Part shown: positions 49,808 to 59,070 of the stretch, one piece after another
Layout of the letters: every line of letters starts with the position of its first letter
How positions within the stretch are numbered: the stretch's first letter is position 1
NCBI RefSeq assembly: GCF_015234585.1
Contig: NZ_JADFCM010000008.1
Coordinates: 1,302,001-1,366,000 of the forward strand
From: Pseudalkalibacillus hwajinpoensis
GTDB taxonomy: Bacteria; Bacillota; Bacilli; Bacillales; Guptibacillaceae
Reading direction: 5' to 3'
DNA length: 64,000 nt
The notes under the pieces: model-generated
What the model saw: the letters and a program-made list of their open reading frames with translations, nothing else
The model's database searches: none
What the model was told of the DNA's origin: nothing
Program-made: the position numbers and the translations under genes

Positions 49808-50737
49808 GTGGCGAAATATATTATCAATCGTCTCTTCGCCATGGTGATTACATTGTGGATTATCGTAACCATTACGTTCTTCTTAATGCATGCGGTACCA
49901 GGGTCACCATTTAACCAGGAAAGAAACACCAGTGAAGCGGTGCAGCAAAACCTTGAAGCGCACTATCATTTGGATGAACCAGTTTTTATTCAATATGCCA
50001 TTTACATTAAATCACTGGCAACACTTGATTTTGGACCGTCTATTAAACAATCATCTACGTCGGTTAATGAAATGATTGGTAGAGGGTTTCCAGTCTCGGC
50101 GGAACTTGGAATTACGTCGCTTGTGATTGCGATTATTTCAGGTATTATTCTAGGCATTATGGCTGCCCTTCGTCACAATGGTGCAATTGATTACATAGCG
50201 ATGACTTTTGCGGTCATCGGCATTTCAGTACCGAACTTTATTATGGCGACTTTACTTATTCAACAGCTAGCTGTGAACTGGGAAGTTTTCCCCGTGGCTA
50301 CTTGGGCCTCGCCAACGCATATGATCCTACCTTCTATTGCGCTTGCAACAGGGCCAATGGCCATCATAGCGCGCCTTACTAGATCAAGCATGATCGAAGT
50401 TCTCAATCAAGATTACATTATGACTGCTCGGGCAAAAGGAATGACAACATTCCAAATCGTTATGAAGCATGCTATGAGAAATGCATTGCTGCCGGTTATT
50501 ACTATTCTTGGAACACTTGTTGCTGGAATATTAACTGGGAGTTTTGTTATCGAAAAAATCTTTGCCATTCCAGGCATGGGTAAATATTTTATTAACGGTA
50601 TAAATGATCGTGATTATCCTGTCATTATGGGAACAACAGTCTTTTATAGTGCCTTCCTCATTATGATGCTCTTTATTGTAGATATTGCTTACGGGATACT
50701 AGATCCGAGAATTAAGCTGCATAAGAGGGGGGAATAG
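49808..50737 (+). CDS. dppB: Peptide ABC transporter permease DppB
   Basis: An inner-membrane permease of about 309 aa with six spans; the ATPase-contact EAA loop is visible as DYIMTARAKGMTTFQIVMKHAMRNALLPV near residue 220. GTG at 49808 has AGTAGGG at six bases and gives the usual MAKYIINRLF start; ATG at 49802 is the alternative. DppC follows after one base, and no ATPase gene is present in the operon. Confidence 0.92.
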   Translation: MAKYIINRLFAMVITLWIIVTITFFLMHAVPGSPFNQERNTSEAVQQNLEAHYHLDEPVFIQYAIYIKSLATLDFGPSIKQSSTSVNEMIGRGFPVSAELGITSLVIAIISGIILGIMAALRHNGAIDYIAMTFAVIGISVPNFIMATLLIQQLAVNWEVFPVATWASPTHMILPSIALATGPMAIIARLTRSSMIEVLNQDYIMTARAKGMTTFQIVMKHAMRNALLPVITILGTLVAGILTGSFVIEKIFAIPGMGKYFINGINDRDYPVIMGTTVFYSAFLIMMLFIVDIAYGILDPRIKLHKRGE

Positions 50738-50738
50738 T

Positions 50739-51683
50739 ATGATACCGGAGCGAAAAGAAACGAAACAAGAGCTATCAGATGACCTCTTTCTTCCGTTACA
50801 AGGTTCCTCTAATAATGCTGAAATGATTGCGAAGCCAAGTATTTCTTATTGGAAAGATGCATGGATGAGGTTGTCTGGGAACAAGTTGTCCATGGCTGGT
50901 CTTATCATGTTAGTACTGCTTGTCTTAATGGCCATATTTGGTCCGTTGCTAACACCATATTCTTATGATCATCAGGTTTTGACCGAAGGGAACTTACCTC
51001 CTTCTTCCGAGCACTGGTTTGGAACAGATAACCTTGGTCGAGATATGTTCACACGAACGTGGAATGGAGCAAGAATTTCATTGTTTGTTGGATTTATGGC
51101 AGCGATTATCGATTTTGTTGTTGGAGTAGCTTATGGAGGGTTTTCAGGATATAAAGGAGGAAGAACGGATAATTTTATGATGAGAATCATTGAAATTTTG
51201 TACGGTCTTCCATATCTCCTAATGGTTATTCTTTTAATGGTCGTCATGGGTCCTGGGCTTTTTACGATTATTATTGCGTTAACTGTGACAGGGTGGGTCG
51301 GAATGGCGCGGATTGTTCGAGGACAGGTTCTACAGTTAAAGAACGCAGAGCATGTTCTCGCATCTCGTACGTTTGGAGCAAGCGCAAGTCGCGTTATTCG
51401 AAAGAATCTCCTTCCTAATACGATGGGGCCGATCATCGTTCAAATGACATTAACCGTGCCTACAGCTATCTTTGCCGAAGCCTTCTTAAGTTTCTTAGGT
51501 CTAGGTGTACAAGCACCCGTAGCGAGTTGGGGAGTAATGGCAAATGATGGATTATCGGTTATTTTATCCGGGCACTGGTGGAGACTGTTCTTTCCGGCAT
51601 TCTTTATTTCATTAACGATGTTTGCTTTTAATGTTCTCGGTGACGGTTTGCAAGATGCTCTTGATCCTAAACTACGTAAGTAA
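50739..51683 (+). CDS. dppC: Peptide ABC transporter permease DppC
   Basis: The second permease, 314 aa, with an N-terminal cytoplasmic extension (about 45 residues) before the first span and the EAA loop AEHVLASRTFGASASRVIRKNLLPN. FGTDNLGRDMFTRTWNGARISL is the family's typical segment after the first span. AGGGGGGAATAG precedes the ATG. The operon continues directly to dppE, skipping dppD/dppF. Confidence 0.93.
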   Translation: MIPERKETKQELSDDLFLPLQGSSNNAEMIAKPSISYWKDAWMRLSGNKLSMAGLIMLVLLVLMAIFGPLLTPYSYDHQVLTEGNLPPSSEHWFGTDNLGRDMFTRTWNGARISLFVGFMAAIIDFVVGVAYGGFSGYKGGRTDNFMMRIIEILYGLPYLLMVILLMVVMGPGLFTIIIALTVTGWVGMARIVRGQVLQLKNAEHVLASRTFGASASRVIRKNLLPNTMGPIIVQMTLTVPTAIFAEAFLSFLGLGVQAPVASWGVMANDGLSVILSGHWWRLFFPAFFISLTMFAFNVLGDGLQDALDPKLRK

Positions 51684-51734
51684 ATCCTCATCTCGATGAG
51701 TTTTCACTGATACAAATACTAAGGGGGAATTCTT

Positions 51735-53366
51735 TTGAAGAAGATCATTACAATGCTGCTTTCTCTAGTGCTACTTATTAGCATCGTTGGTTGTACAACT
51801 ACGGAAAATAGTTCATCAGAATCAAATTCAGGAAATGATGATGCAAAGCAAGAGGATGGAGCGAAAGTACTGAAGTTAAACAATGGAAGTGAACCAACAT
51901 CATTTGATCCACCAATTGGTTTTGATAGCGTTTCGTGGAACGCTTTAAATAATTTAATGGAAGGTATGACGCGTCTCGATAAGGAAGATCAGCCACAGCC
52001 TGCTGCTGCTAAAGAGTGGGATCTTTCAGAAGATGGCAAAACGTATACTTTCCACCTTCGTGAAGATGCCAAGTGGTCTAACGGGGAGCCTGTTACAGCG
52101 GAAGATTTTGAATATGCTTGGAAGCGTCTAGCGAATCCTGATACAGCTTCACCAGCAGCTTTTCTTGCTTATTTTATTGAAGGCGCAGAGGCATTTAACA
52201 CTGGAGAAGGATCAGAAGACGATATGATGGTAAAAGCTGTGGACGAAACAACACTTGAGGTAACTCTTGAAAGTCCAGTAGCCTATTTCCCTAGTGTTAT
52301 TTCAAACCCAGCTTTCTTCCCTGTTCATAAAGCAACAGTAGAAGAAAATCCTGAATGGCATACAGAAGCTGATACGTATGTAAGTAATGGCCCTTTTAAA
52401 CTAACGAAATGGGAACATGATTCAAAATTCGAATTTAGTAAAAATGAAAATTATTGGGATGCTGCAAATGTAAAGCTCGATAAAGTAGATTGGGCTATGG
52501 TTGATGACACGAATACAGAATACCAAATGTACAAAACTGGTGAACTTCATACTTCTGATGTACCGGCTGACTTAAGTGAAGAGCTTTTCAATGATGGACA
52601 AGCTCAGGTTGAAGATCAGTCAGGAACCTACTTCTATCGCTTTAATCTTGAAATGGAGCCGTTCCAAAATGAAAATATTAGAAAAGCATTTGCGATGGCA
52701 GTCGATCAGCAGAAAATCGTCGAATTTGTTACAAAAAATGAAGAAAAGCCTGCAAATGGCTTTGTGGCCTATGGATTTGAAGATGCAGCAGGCGGCGACT
52801 TCAGAGAGGTTGGCGGTGATCTTGTAACTACTGATGCTGATCAAGCAAAAGAGCTACTCGAAAAAGGTATGGAAGAAGAAGGTTATGATGAGCTTCCTGC
52901 CGTAACACTAACGTATAACACGAGTGATGATCACAAAAAGATTGCTGAAACTCTTCAACAAATGTACAAAGAAGTGCTTGGTGTTGATGTGGACCTTGCC
53001 AACCAGGAATGGAACGTATTCTCTGATGAACAAAAGCAATTAAACTTACAGTTCTCAAGAAGTTCGTTCCTTGCAGATTATGCTGATCCAATCAACTTCC
53101 TTGAAAGTTTCCAGTCTGGGCACTCTATGAATCGTACTGGCTGGAGTAATGAAGAATACGATTCCTTAATTGCACAGGCGAAAGAAGAAACAGATGAAGC
53201 TAAACGATTTGAATACATGCATGATGCTGAAGCACTTTTGTTCGAAGAGATGCCAATCTTCCCGATTCATTTCTACAATCAGGTTTATCTTCAGAACGAA
53301 GATGTGACGGGAATTGTACGTCATCCTGTTGGCTACATGGAATTGAAATGGGCGGATATGCAGTAA
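51735..53366 (+). CDS. dppE: Peptide-binding lipoprotein DppE
   Basis: The extracellular solute receptor (543 aa) delivering peptides, in B. subtilis including murein tripeptide, to the permeases. Lipoprotein signal: residues 1-20 with lipobox SIVGC. The SBP family 5 fold is clear (EPTSFDPPIGFDSVSWNALNN, WDLSEDGKTYTFHLREDAKWSNGEPVTAEDF). TTG at 51735 follows AAGGGGG. It ends at a strong terminator. Confidence 0.94.
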   Translation: MKKIITMLLSLVLLISIVGCTTTENSSSESNSGNDDAKQEDGAKVLKLNNGSEPTSFDPPIGFDSVSWNALNNLMEGMTRLDKEDQPQPAAAKEWDLSEDGKTYTFHLREDAKWSNGEPVTAEDFEYAWKRLANPDTASPAAFLAYFIEGAEAFNTGEGSEDDMMVKAVDETTLEVTLESPVAYFPSVISNPAFFPVHKATVEENPEWHTEADTYVSNGPFKLTKWEHDSKFEFSKNENYWDAANVKLDKVDWAMVDDTNTEYQMYKTGELHTSDVPADLSEELFNDGQAQVEDQSGTYFYRFNLEMEPFQNENIRKAFAMAVDQQKIVEFVTKNEEKPANGFVAYGFEDAAGGDFREVGGDLVTTDADQAKELLEKGMEEEGYDELPAVTLTYNTSDDHKKIAETLQQMYKEVLGVDVDLANQEWNVFSDEQKQLNLQFSRSSFLADYADPINFLESFQSGHSMNRTGWSNEEYDSLIAQAKEETDEAKRFEYMHDAEALLFEEMPIFPIHFYNQVYLQNEDVTGIVRHPVGYMELKWADMQ

Positions 53367-53374
53367 TACAGTTG

Positions 53375-53409
53375 AGCCTGGTGATACGAAAACCAGGCTC
53401 TTTTTTTTC
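53375..53409 (+). terminator. Rho-independent terminator of the dpp operon
   Basis: GAGCCTGGT ... ACCAGGCTC followed by eight T residues. Confidence 0.92.
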
Positions 53410-53562
53410 TGTCATTATACGATATTGGCACAAGGGCTATAGTTTTACACGCATCATTGATAGAATTAGCTTGAGCTATACGCCACACACTTCAGACTAT
53501 CTATCTCGTAACAGCTAGGCATTACATTTGATAAAACCATGAACATTTTAAAGGAGATATCT

Positions 53563-54663
53563 ATGAAGATTACTAATATTGAAACGTTTTCTGTATCCGT
53601 TCCGTTAAAGAAACCTTTTAAAACGGCGCTTCGTACAGTGACAAATGCCGAAGCGATCATTGTAAAAATAACAGCTGGGGAATACGTCGGTTATGGAGAA
53701 GCACCTCCAACAGTCGTCATTACTGGTGAAAGTCTTGCTAGTATTGATTCGGCCATTCAACATGTCGTGAAGCCGAAATTGGTTGGAATGGATTTAACGG
53801 AATATGAATCCGTCATGTACACTCTACAGAAATCAATGATTGGAAATACGAGCGCAAAGGCAGCAGTTGATATGGCTATTTATGATCTATTGGCTAAGCG
53901 AAGTCAACTCCCTCTTTATCAATTTCTTGGAGGATATCGGAATGCCCTGGAAACAGACTACACCGTTAGTGTAAATGAACCTGTAGAGATGGCAACTGAC
54001 GCTGTTCAATACATAAAAGATGGGTTTTCAATTTTGAAAGTAAAGGTAGGCAAAGACACCATTCAAAACGACTTAAGTCGAATCAAAGAAATTAGAAAGC
54101 GCGTTCAAAACGATGCCGTTATTCGTCTTGACGCCAATCAGGGGTGGACAGCTAAGGAAGCAATTTATGCCATTCGAAAAATGGAGGATGAAGGTCTTAA
54201 CATCGAATTAGTTGAACAGCCCGTTCATGCGAAAGATATTGAAGGTCTAAGAAAAGTGACTGATGCTGTCTACACCCCAATTATGGCAGATGAAAGCGTG
54301 TTTTCACCTGAGGACGCACTAAAAGTAATTATCACCCGAGCAAGTGACCTTATTAATATTAAATTAATGAAGTCTGGCGGTATCCATCAAGCATTAAAGA
54401 TTAACGCGTTAGCGGAGAGTGCTGGAATCGAGTGTATGGTAGGAAGTATGATTGAATCACGAGTCGGTATAACTGCCGCCGCACACCTTGCCGCCAGCCA
54501 ACGAAATATAACGAGGTTTGATTTCGATGCGCCACTGATGCTTGATTACGATCTTGTGAATGGCGGGGTTCAATATACTAAAAATATGATGACGTTTACT
54601 GAAGATTATGGTTTAGGAATTCACTATGTAGAAAAGGGTGGGATTACAGTTGGAATGGACTAA
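53563..54663 (+). CDS. ykfB: L-Ala-D/L-Glu epimerase
   Basis: An enolase-superfamily enzyme (366 aa) that epimerises L-Ala-D-Glu dipeptide from murein to L-Ala-L-Glu. Visible features: the N-terminal capping domain, LKVKVGKD with the KxK catalytic lysine, RLDANQGW and ELVEQPVHAKD metal ligands, and IMADESVFS; a second catalytic Lys lies in INIKLMKSGG. ATG at 53563 has AAAGGAGAT; the frame opens eight codons earlier. It overlaps ykfC by 14 bases. Confidence 0.92.
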   Translation: MKITNIETFSVSVPLKKPFKTALRTVTNAEAIIVKITAGEYVGYGEAPPTVVITGESLASIDSAIQHVVKPKLVGMDLTEYESVMYTLQKSMIGNTSAKAAVDMAIYDLLAKRSQLPLYQFLGGYRNALETDYTVSVNEPVEMATDAVQYIKDGFSILKVKVGKDTIQNDLSRIKEIRKRVQNDAVIRLDANQGWTAKEAIYAIRKMEDEGLNIELVEQPVHAKDIEGLRKVTDAVYTPIMADESVFSPEDALKVIITRASDLINIKLMKSGGIHQALKINALAESAGIECMVGSMIESRVGITAAAHLAASQRNITRFDFDAPLMLDYDLVNGGVQYTKNMMTFTEDYGLGIHYVEKGGITVGMD

Positions 54664-55558
54664 AAAAACAATTGCGGTAGCCGTAGCAACGTTATGGACA
54701 ACTCCGGAGAAGGCAAGAACAATTGATCATAATGCTCTAACCAATCCAGTGAAATTAACAGAATGGTTGGAACCATTGTCTTATTCGAATAGATTGGAAC
54801 TGTGCGATAATAACCACGTTCAATCCCAAGTTTTGTACGGGGAAGAGGTCTTAGTTTTAGATCAGCGAGGAAATTGGTCTTATGTACTCGTCCCTTCACA
54901 ACCCTCTTCAAAAGATGAAAGAGGCTATCCTGGATGGATTCCAACGATCCAACTTTCTGAAAATGTACCAGGAGTATTTACTGAAGTTGTAGCTACAAAT
55001 AAGCATGGTGTTCAATTTACAACTCAAAATGGAAAAAGTGAAATGCGATTAAGTTATCAAACGATCCTTCCTGTTTTAGAAGAGCGTGAACGAACTTACC
55101 TTGTCTGGACTCCACATGGAGAGGTGATTTTGAACAAAGAAGACGTTACGCCTCGTCCAACAAATGGCCCATTTGGAACAGGCTTAGACCTAATTCACGA
55201 AGCTGAACAATTTATTGGTCTCCTCTATTTATGGGGAGGTATGTCATCTTATGGATATGACTGCTCTGGATTTAGTTACAATATGGCTAGAGCTATTGGC
55301 TGTACGATTCCGCGAGATGCTCATGATCAGTTAAAGGATGGAACGCTAGTAGAAGAAGGTGACTGGCAAAGAGGTGATCTTCTCTTTTTTGCTTATGAGC
55401 ACGGAAAGGGATCTGTGCATCATGTAGGCATATATTACGGTGAAGGAAAAATGATTCATTCTCCTAGCACTGGACGCTTTATAGAAATTACCCCTCTTAA
55501 AGGTACGCTCTATGAGGAAGAACTTTGTGGCGTTTGCCGCTACTGGGAGACGAATTAA
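54650..55558 (+). CDS. ykfC: Gamma-D-glutamyl-L-diamino acid endopeptidase YkfC (NlpC/P60)
   Basis: A cysteine peptidase of 302 aa that cuts the gamma-D-Glu-diamino acid bond of murein peptides in the cytoplasm. Two SH3-like domains (about residues 10-170) precede the NlpC/P60 domain, with the catalytic Cys in GYDCSGF near 205 and His in VHHVGIYYG, plus a third polar residue in MIHSPSTGR. No signal peptide. TTG at 54650 with AGGGTGGG is preferred to GTG at 54638. Confidence 0.88.
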   Translation: MEWTKKTIAVAVATLWTTPEKARTIDHNALTNPVKLTEWLEPLSYSNRLELCDNNHVQSQVLYGEEVLVLDQRGNWSYVLVPSQPSSKDERGYPGWIPTIQLSENVPGVFTEVVATNKHGVQFTTQNGKSEMRLSYQTILPVLEERERTYLVWTPHGEVILNKEDVTPRPTNGPFGTGLDLIHEAEQFIGLLYLWGGMSSYGYDCSGFSYNMARAIGCTIPRDAHDQLKDGTLVEEGDWQRGDLLFFAYEHGKGSVHHVGIYYGEGKMIHSPSTGRFIEITPLKGTLYEEELCGVCRYWETN

Positions 55559-56346
55559 TGCAGTTTGAACAAGTAAAAGAGAAAATTATAGCATGTTTCC
55601 AGGGTCTTGAAGGAAACCAATCCGTGTATGTATCAACGCCTGATGGAGAATTAACTCATCATGAGGATCAGCCTGTATCATCAGCTAGTATTATTAAAAT
55701 TGCTATTATGCTGGAAGCTTTAAGACAAGTGGATAGAGGTGCGCTCACATTAGATCAAGTAGTAGAGATTGAAGATGTCAATCGAGTCGAAGGCGCTGGT
55801 GTGATCTACCATCTAGGTAAAGAACTTGAATGGAGGCTGACTGATCTGATTCATCTGATGATCATCTCTTCTGATAATACAGCTACAAATCAGTTAATTG
55901 ATTTAGTCGGTATAGCGAATATTAATCATACTATGAAAGGAGCGGGGGCCTTTCATTCAAAGCTAATGAGGAAAATGATGGACAGAGAAGCCGTCAAAGC
56001 TGGAAAAGACAATATGATGAGCGGAAAAGATACTTATTTACTATTAAAGCAACTAGTTGAAAAACACCTTTTATCGAAATCATCTATGAAATGGGCGATA
56101 GACGTTTTGCTGCAGCAGCAATTTAAGGATAAGTTTACAAGTAAGATTTCTACTATAAAGAAAAATATGCTTGCTCATAAAACTGGTGAACTTGCAGGAG
56201 TGGAGCATGACGTAGGTATTTTATTTACACCAAGAGGTCCGGTTATCTATGCTTTTTTAACAGCTGGATTGCTAGAAAACCAGTACGGAAGAGATGCTAT
56301 TGCGAATGCGGGTCGGTTACTTTATGACTTTTATAAAGAAGGCTGA
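55558..56346 (+). CDS. Class A beta-lactamase-fold serine hydrolase, cytosolic
   Basis: A 262-aa protein with the serine beta-lactamase/DD-peptidase motifs: SIIK (SxxK) near residue 46, SDN in ISSDNTATN near 103, and KTG in HKTGELAG near 210. It lacks a signal peptide. The start overlaps the ykfC stop (TAATG), so it belongs to the recycling operon. A cytosolic D,D- or L,D-peptidase or amidohydrolase acting on imported murein peptides is the natural guess; a true lactamase is less likely. Its substrate is unknown. Confidence 0.8.
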   Translation: MQFEQVKEKIIACFQGLEGNQSVYVSTPDGELTHHEDQPVSSASIIKIAIMLEALRQVDRGALTLDQVVEIEDVNRVEGAGVIYHLGKELEWRLTDLIHLMIISSDNTATNQLIDLVGIANINHTMKGAGAFHSKLMRKMMDREAVKAGKDNMMSGKDTYLLLKQLVEKHLLSKSSMKWAIDVLLQQQFKDKFTSKISTIKKNMLAHKTGELAGVEHDVGILFTPRGPVIYAFLTAGLLENQYGRDAIANAGRLLYDFYKEG

Positions 56347-56363
56347 AGCGATAATTGAAATGA

Positions 56364-56394
56364 ACAAAAACGCCGTTTATAGACGGCGTTTTTG
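56364..56394. terminator. Bidirectional terminator
   Basis: ACAAAAACGCCGT, loop TTATAG, ACGGCGTTTTTGT. Confidence 0.92.
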
Positions 56395-56411
56395 TTTTGC
56401 AAAAATCCCAA

Positions 56412-56906
56412 TTAAGGACCAATTGAAACGGCCGTTCCAATTGGAATAGTATTTGCCAGTTCTTCGACATCTCGGTTATACATTCGTATACATCCTCTCG
56501 ATACATATTTCCCAATAGAGGAAGGGTCGTTTGTCCCGTGTATACCATAATGTATTTTAGAAATACTCATCCACATCGTACCGAATGGTCCGCCGGGGTT
56601 TGGAGCTTTGTTGATGATAATAAAATGTCCAGTTGGCGTATCGTGGAGCATACGCCCCACACCAACAGGGTATACCTTTACAGTAGATCCATTTTTTTGA
56701 AGTGTAAGCGTTCGCTGTGTAAGAGATACATAAATGGTATATGGAAGTGTTGCAGGGTCAGGGTATCCAGGGATTTGGATAAGCTGGCCTGGATAGATAA
56801 GGTTAGGATTTTGTATGGAATTTGCCCTTATGATTTCAGTGACTGGAACTCGGTAATCCCCACTAATAGAAGATAATGTTTCACCTGGTTTTACAACATG
56901 CTGCAA
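56412..56906 (-). CDS. ykuD: LysM-containing L,D-transpeptidase YkuD
   Basis: A 164-aa protein, the same length as B. subtilis YkuD, that forms L,D-crosslinks in peptidoglycan, mainly of spores. A LysM domain (residues 3-50, [18 protein letters not shown] ... [10 protein letters not shown]) is followed by the L,D-transpeptidase fold with [20 protein letters not shown], where the Cys is catalytic. TTG start behind GGGGGC. It has no classical signal peptide, as in the B. subtilis protein. Confidence 0.92.
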   Translation of the reverse strand: MQHVVKPGETLSSISGDYRVPVTEIIRANSIQNPNLIYPGQLIQIPGYPDPATLPYTIYVSLTQRTLTLQKNGSTVKVYPVGVGRMLHDTPTGHFIIINKAPNPGGPFGTMWMSISKIHYGIHGTNDPSSIGKYVSRGCIRMYNRDVEELANTIPIGTAVSIGP

Positions 56907-56948
56907 AAGTAGCCCCCAAGCGCTATTAAATGAAAGGAATGAAAACTA

Positions 56949-57449
56949 ATGAACGTCGTTATCGTTTCAGATACACATATGCCACGGATGGCAAAAGAGC
57001 TTCCCAAAGCACTAAAAAATGAGCTGTACCATGCAGATCTCATTATTCATGTAGGTGATTGGCAAACACAGGCTGTTTACGAAGAATTAAAGTCGTTTGC
57101 GCCTATTAAAGGAGTTTATGGAAACGTCGACGAAGCTTTTTTTATTAATAAGTTTAATGAAAAACTCATACTGGATTTAGAATCTCATCGAATCGGCGTT
57201 ACGCATGGTCACGGTAAAGGAAAAACAACAGAACAAAGAGCCGTTGCTCAATTTCAAGATGATGATGTCGAATTAATTCTCTTTGGTCACTCCCATATTC
57301 CTCTTCATAAAGAATATGATGGGAAGGTCATTTTTAACCCTGGCTCACCCACTGATAAGCGGAGACAAGCTCGATATTCATTTGGCAAACTTACTGTTGA
57401 ACGAAATAAACCTCTCCACATTGAACATGTTTTCTTTAATGAAAAATAG
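56949..57449 (+). CDS. Metallophosphoesterase, YfcE/MJ0936 type
   Basis: A phosphodiesterase of 166 aa binding two metals through DTH (SDTHMPR), GDW (IHVGDWQT), GNVD, THGHGKG and GHSHIP. The preferred substrates of YfcE-like proteins are small phosphodiesters, so the physiological target is not clear. AAAGGAATG precedes the ATG. It is divergent from ykuD and just upstream of the carotenoid operon promoter. Confidence 0.88.
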   Translation: MNVVIVSDTHMPRMAKELPKALKNELYHADLIIHVGDWQTQAVYEELKSFAPIKGVYGNVDEAFFINKFNEKLILDLESHRIGVTHGHGKGKTTEQRAVAQFQDDDVELILFGHSHIPLHKEYDGKVIFNPGSPTDKRRQARYSFGKLTVERNKPLHIEHVFFNEK

Positions 57450-57486
57450 GGCAATACGTTAATCAGATGGTTTTGTGCATAAATTG

Positions 57487-57515
57487 TTGAACAAAACAGC
57501 GTTAATATGTATAAT
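57487..57515 (+). promoter_or_regulatory. SigA promoter of the carotenoid operon
   Basis: TTGAAC, a 17-base spacer, TATAAT. A second TATAAT lies ten bases downstream at 57523. Confidence 0.85.
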
Positions 57516-57564
57516 GTTTGTATAATATATGTGCGAAGTTTCATATGCGGATGGAAGGGGAAAA

Positions 57565-59070
57565 ATGATGCCAACAACAAAACGAGTCATCGTAATCGGT
57601 GCAGGTCCGGGAGGGCTTACAGCTGCTATGCTTCTAGCGAGCAAAGGACATTCGGTTACAGTTTATGAGAAACAATCCTATGTGGGGGGGCGAACTTCTG
57701 GATTTGAGCGAAGTGGCTACCGCTTTGACAGAGGACCAACCTTCCTTAATATGCCGCATATTCTCGAAGAAATGTTCGAGGAATCTGGACGTAATGTCCA
57801 CGACTATATCGACTTAATTGAAATCGATCCAATGTACGAATTGAAATTCGATGATGTTTCCTTTTATCCAACGCGTGACCAGGATGAAATGGTTAGAAGA
57901 ATTGAAGAGACATTTCCAGGAGACGGTGAAGGGTATAGACGTTTTATGAAAGAAGAGAAAGAAAAATTCGAAGCGCTAATGCCTATTCTTCAAAATAAGC
58001 ATGATTCACTTCTTGATTATGGTAGATGGCGGTTTGTGAAGGCTTTACCTAAATTGACGGTGACAGATAGTGTTTACAAGCGACTTTCCCATTATTTCGA
58101 TGATGAGCGTTTAAGACTATCCTTTACTTTCCAGGCAAAATACCTTGGAATGTCACCGTGGGAGTGTCCAGGAGCTTTTACGATTCTATCTTATATGGAA
58201 CATGCTTACGGCATTTTTCATCCGATTGGCGGACTGAATCAAATTCCAGAAGCTATGGCCAGGGTCATTAAGGAAGAGGGCGGCGAAGTTCATACGAATA
58301 AAGGTGTGAAGCAACTCTTACTTGATGGGAAGACAGTGAAAGGTGTGGAACTTGAAGATGGTACGAAGGATTATGCCGATGAAGTCATTATAAATGCTGA
58401 CTTCGCACATGCTGTAAATCATCTCATTCCATCTGGTTCTGTAAAAAAATATACACCTAAAAAAATGGAACAGAAAAAATATTCTTGCTCAGCCTTTATG
58501 CTATACCTTGGTGTAGATAAAAAGTACGACTTACCGCATCACTCTATTATCTTCTCCTCTGATTATAAAAAGAACGTAGAAGAGCTTACTAAGAAGAAAA
58601 TTCTATCAGTAGATCCTTCCATTTATGTACAAAATGCTTCCGTTACTGACGATACTCTTGCTCCAGAAGGTAAATCTTCCATTTACATCCTTGCTCCAGT
58701 ACCGAATAACTTTAGTTTAGTTGATTGGGAAGAACGTAAGGATGAATTTAGAAGATTAGTTCTTGATCAGCTTGAACAAAGAACGGAATTTAAGGATATT
58801 GAAAAGCATATCGAAGTTGAGGAAATGTACACGCCAACGGATTGGGAGATGGATTTAAATGTTTATAAAGGAGCCACATTTAATCTAGCTCATAATCTTC
58901 CTCAAATGATGTACTTCCGTCCACCTAACCAGTTTAAAGAATTAAATCATTGCTGGCTTGTTGGTGGAGGGACTCACCCGGGGAGTGGACTTCCAACAAT
59001 TATGGAATCTGCACGAATCACGAGCAGAATGCTTCATGAACAAGCAGCGCTTTTGGAGAGTGCGAAATGA
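57565..59070 (+). CDS. crtN: CrtN-family carotenoid desaturase/oxidase, paralogue 1
   Basis: A 501-aa FAD-dependent enzyme of the phytoene desaturase family, probably acting on C30 (4,4'-diapo) carotenoids. FAD site: VIGAGPGGLTAAMLLASKGH, with the family FDRGPTFLNMP segment, and a C-terminal GGGTHPGSGLPTIMESARI motif. It is longer than paralogue 2. Whether it desaturates diapophytoene or oxidises the end groups (CrtP type) cannot be decided by eye. GAAGGGG precedes ATG at 57565; 57568 is an equal choice. It overlaps the next gene by ATGA. Confidence 0.85.
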   Translation: MMPTTKRVIVIGAGPGGLTAAMLLASKGHSVTVYEKQSYVGGRTSGFERSGYRFDRGPTFLNMPHILEEMFEESGRNVHDYIDLIEIDPMYELKFDDVSFYPTRDQDEMVRRIEETFPGDGEGYRRFMKEEKEKFEALMPILQNKHDSLLDYGRWRFVKALPKLTVTDSVYKRLSHYFDDERLRLSFTFQAKYLGMSPWECPGAFTILSYMEHAYGIFHPIGGLNQIPEAMARVIKEEGGEVHTNKGVKQLLLDGKTVKGVELEDGTKDYADEVIINADFAHAVNHLIPSGSVKKYTPKKMEQKKYSCSAFMLYLGVDKKYDLPHHSIIFSSDYKKNVEELTKKKILSVDPSIYVQNASVTDDTLAPEGKSSIYILAPVPNNFSLVDWEERKDEFRRLVLDQLEQRTEFKDIEKHIEVEEMYTPTDWEMDLNVYKGATFNLAHNLPQMMYFRPPNQFKELNHCWLVGGGTHPGSGLPTIMESARITSRMLHEQAALLESAK

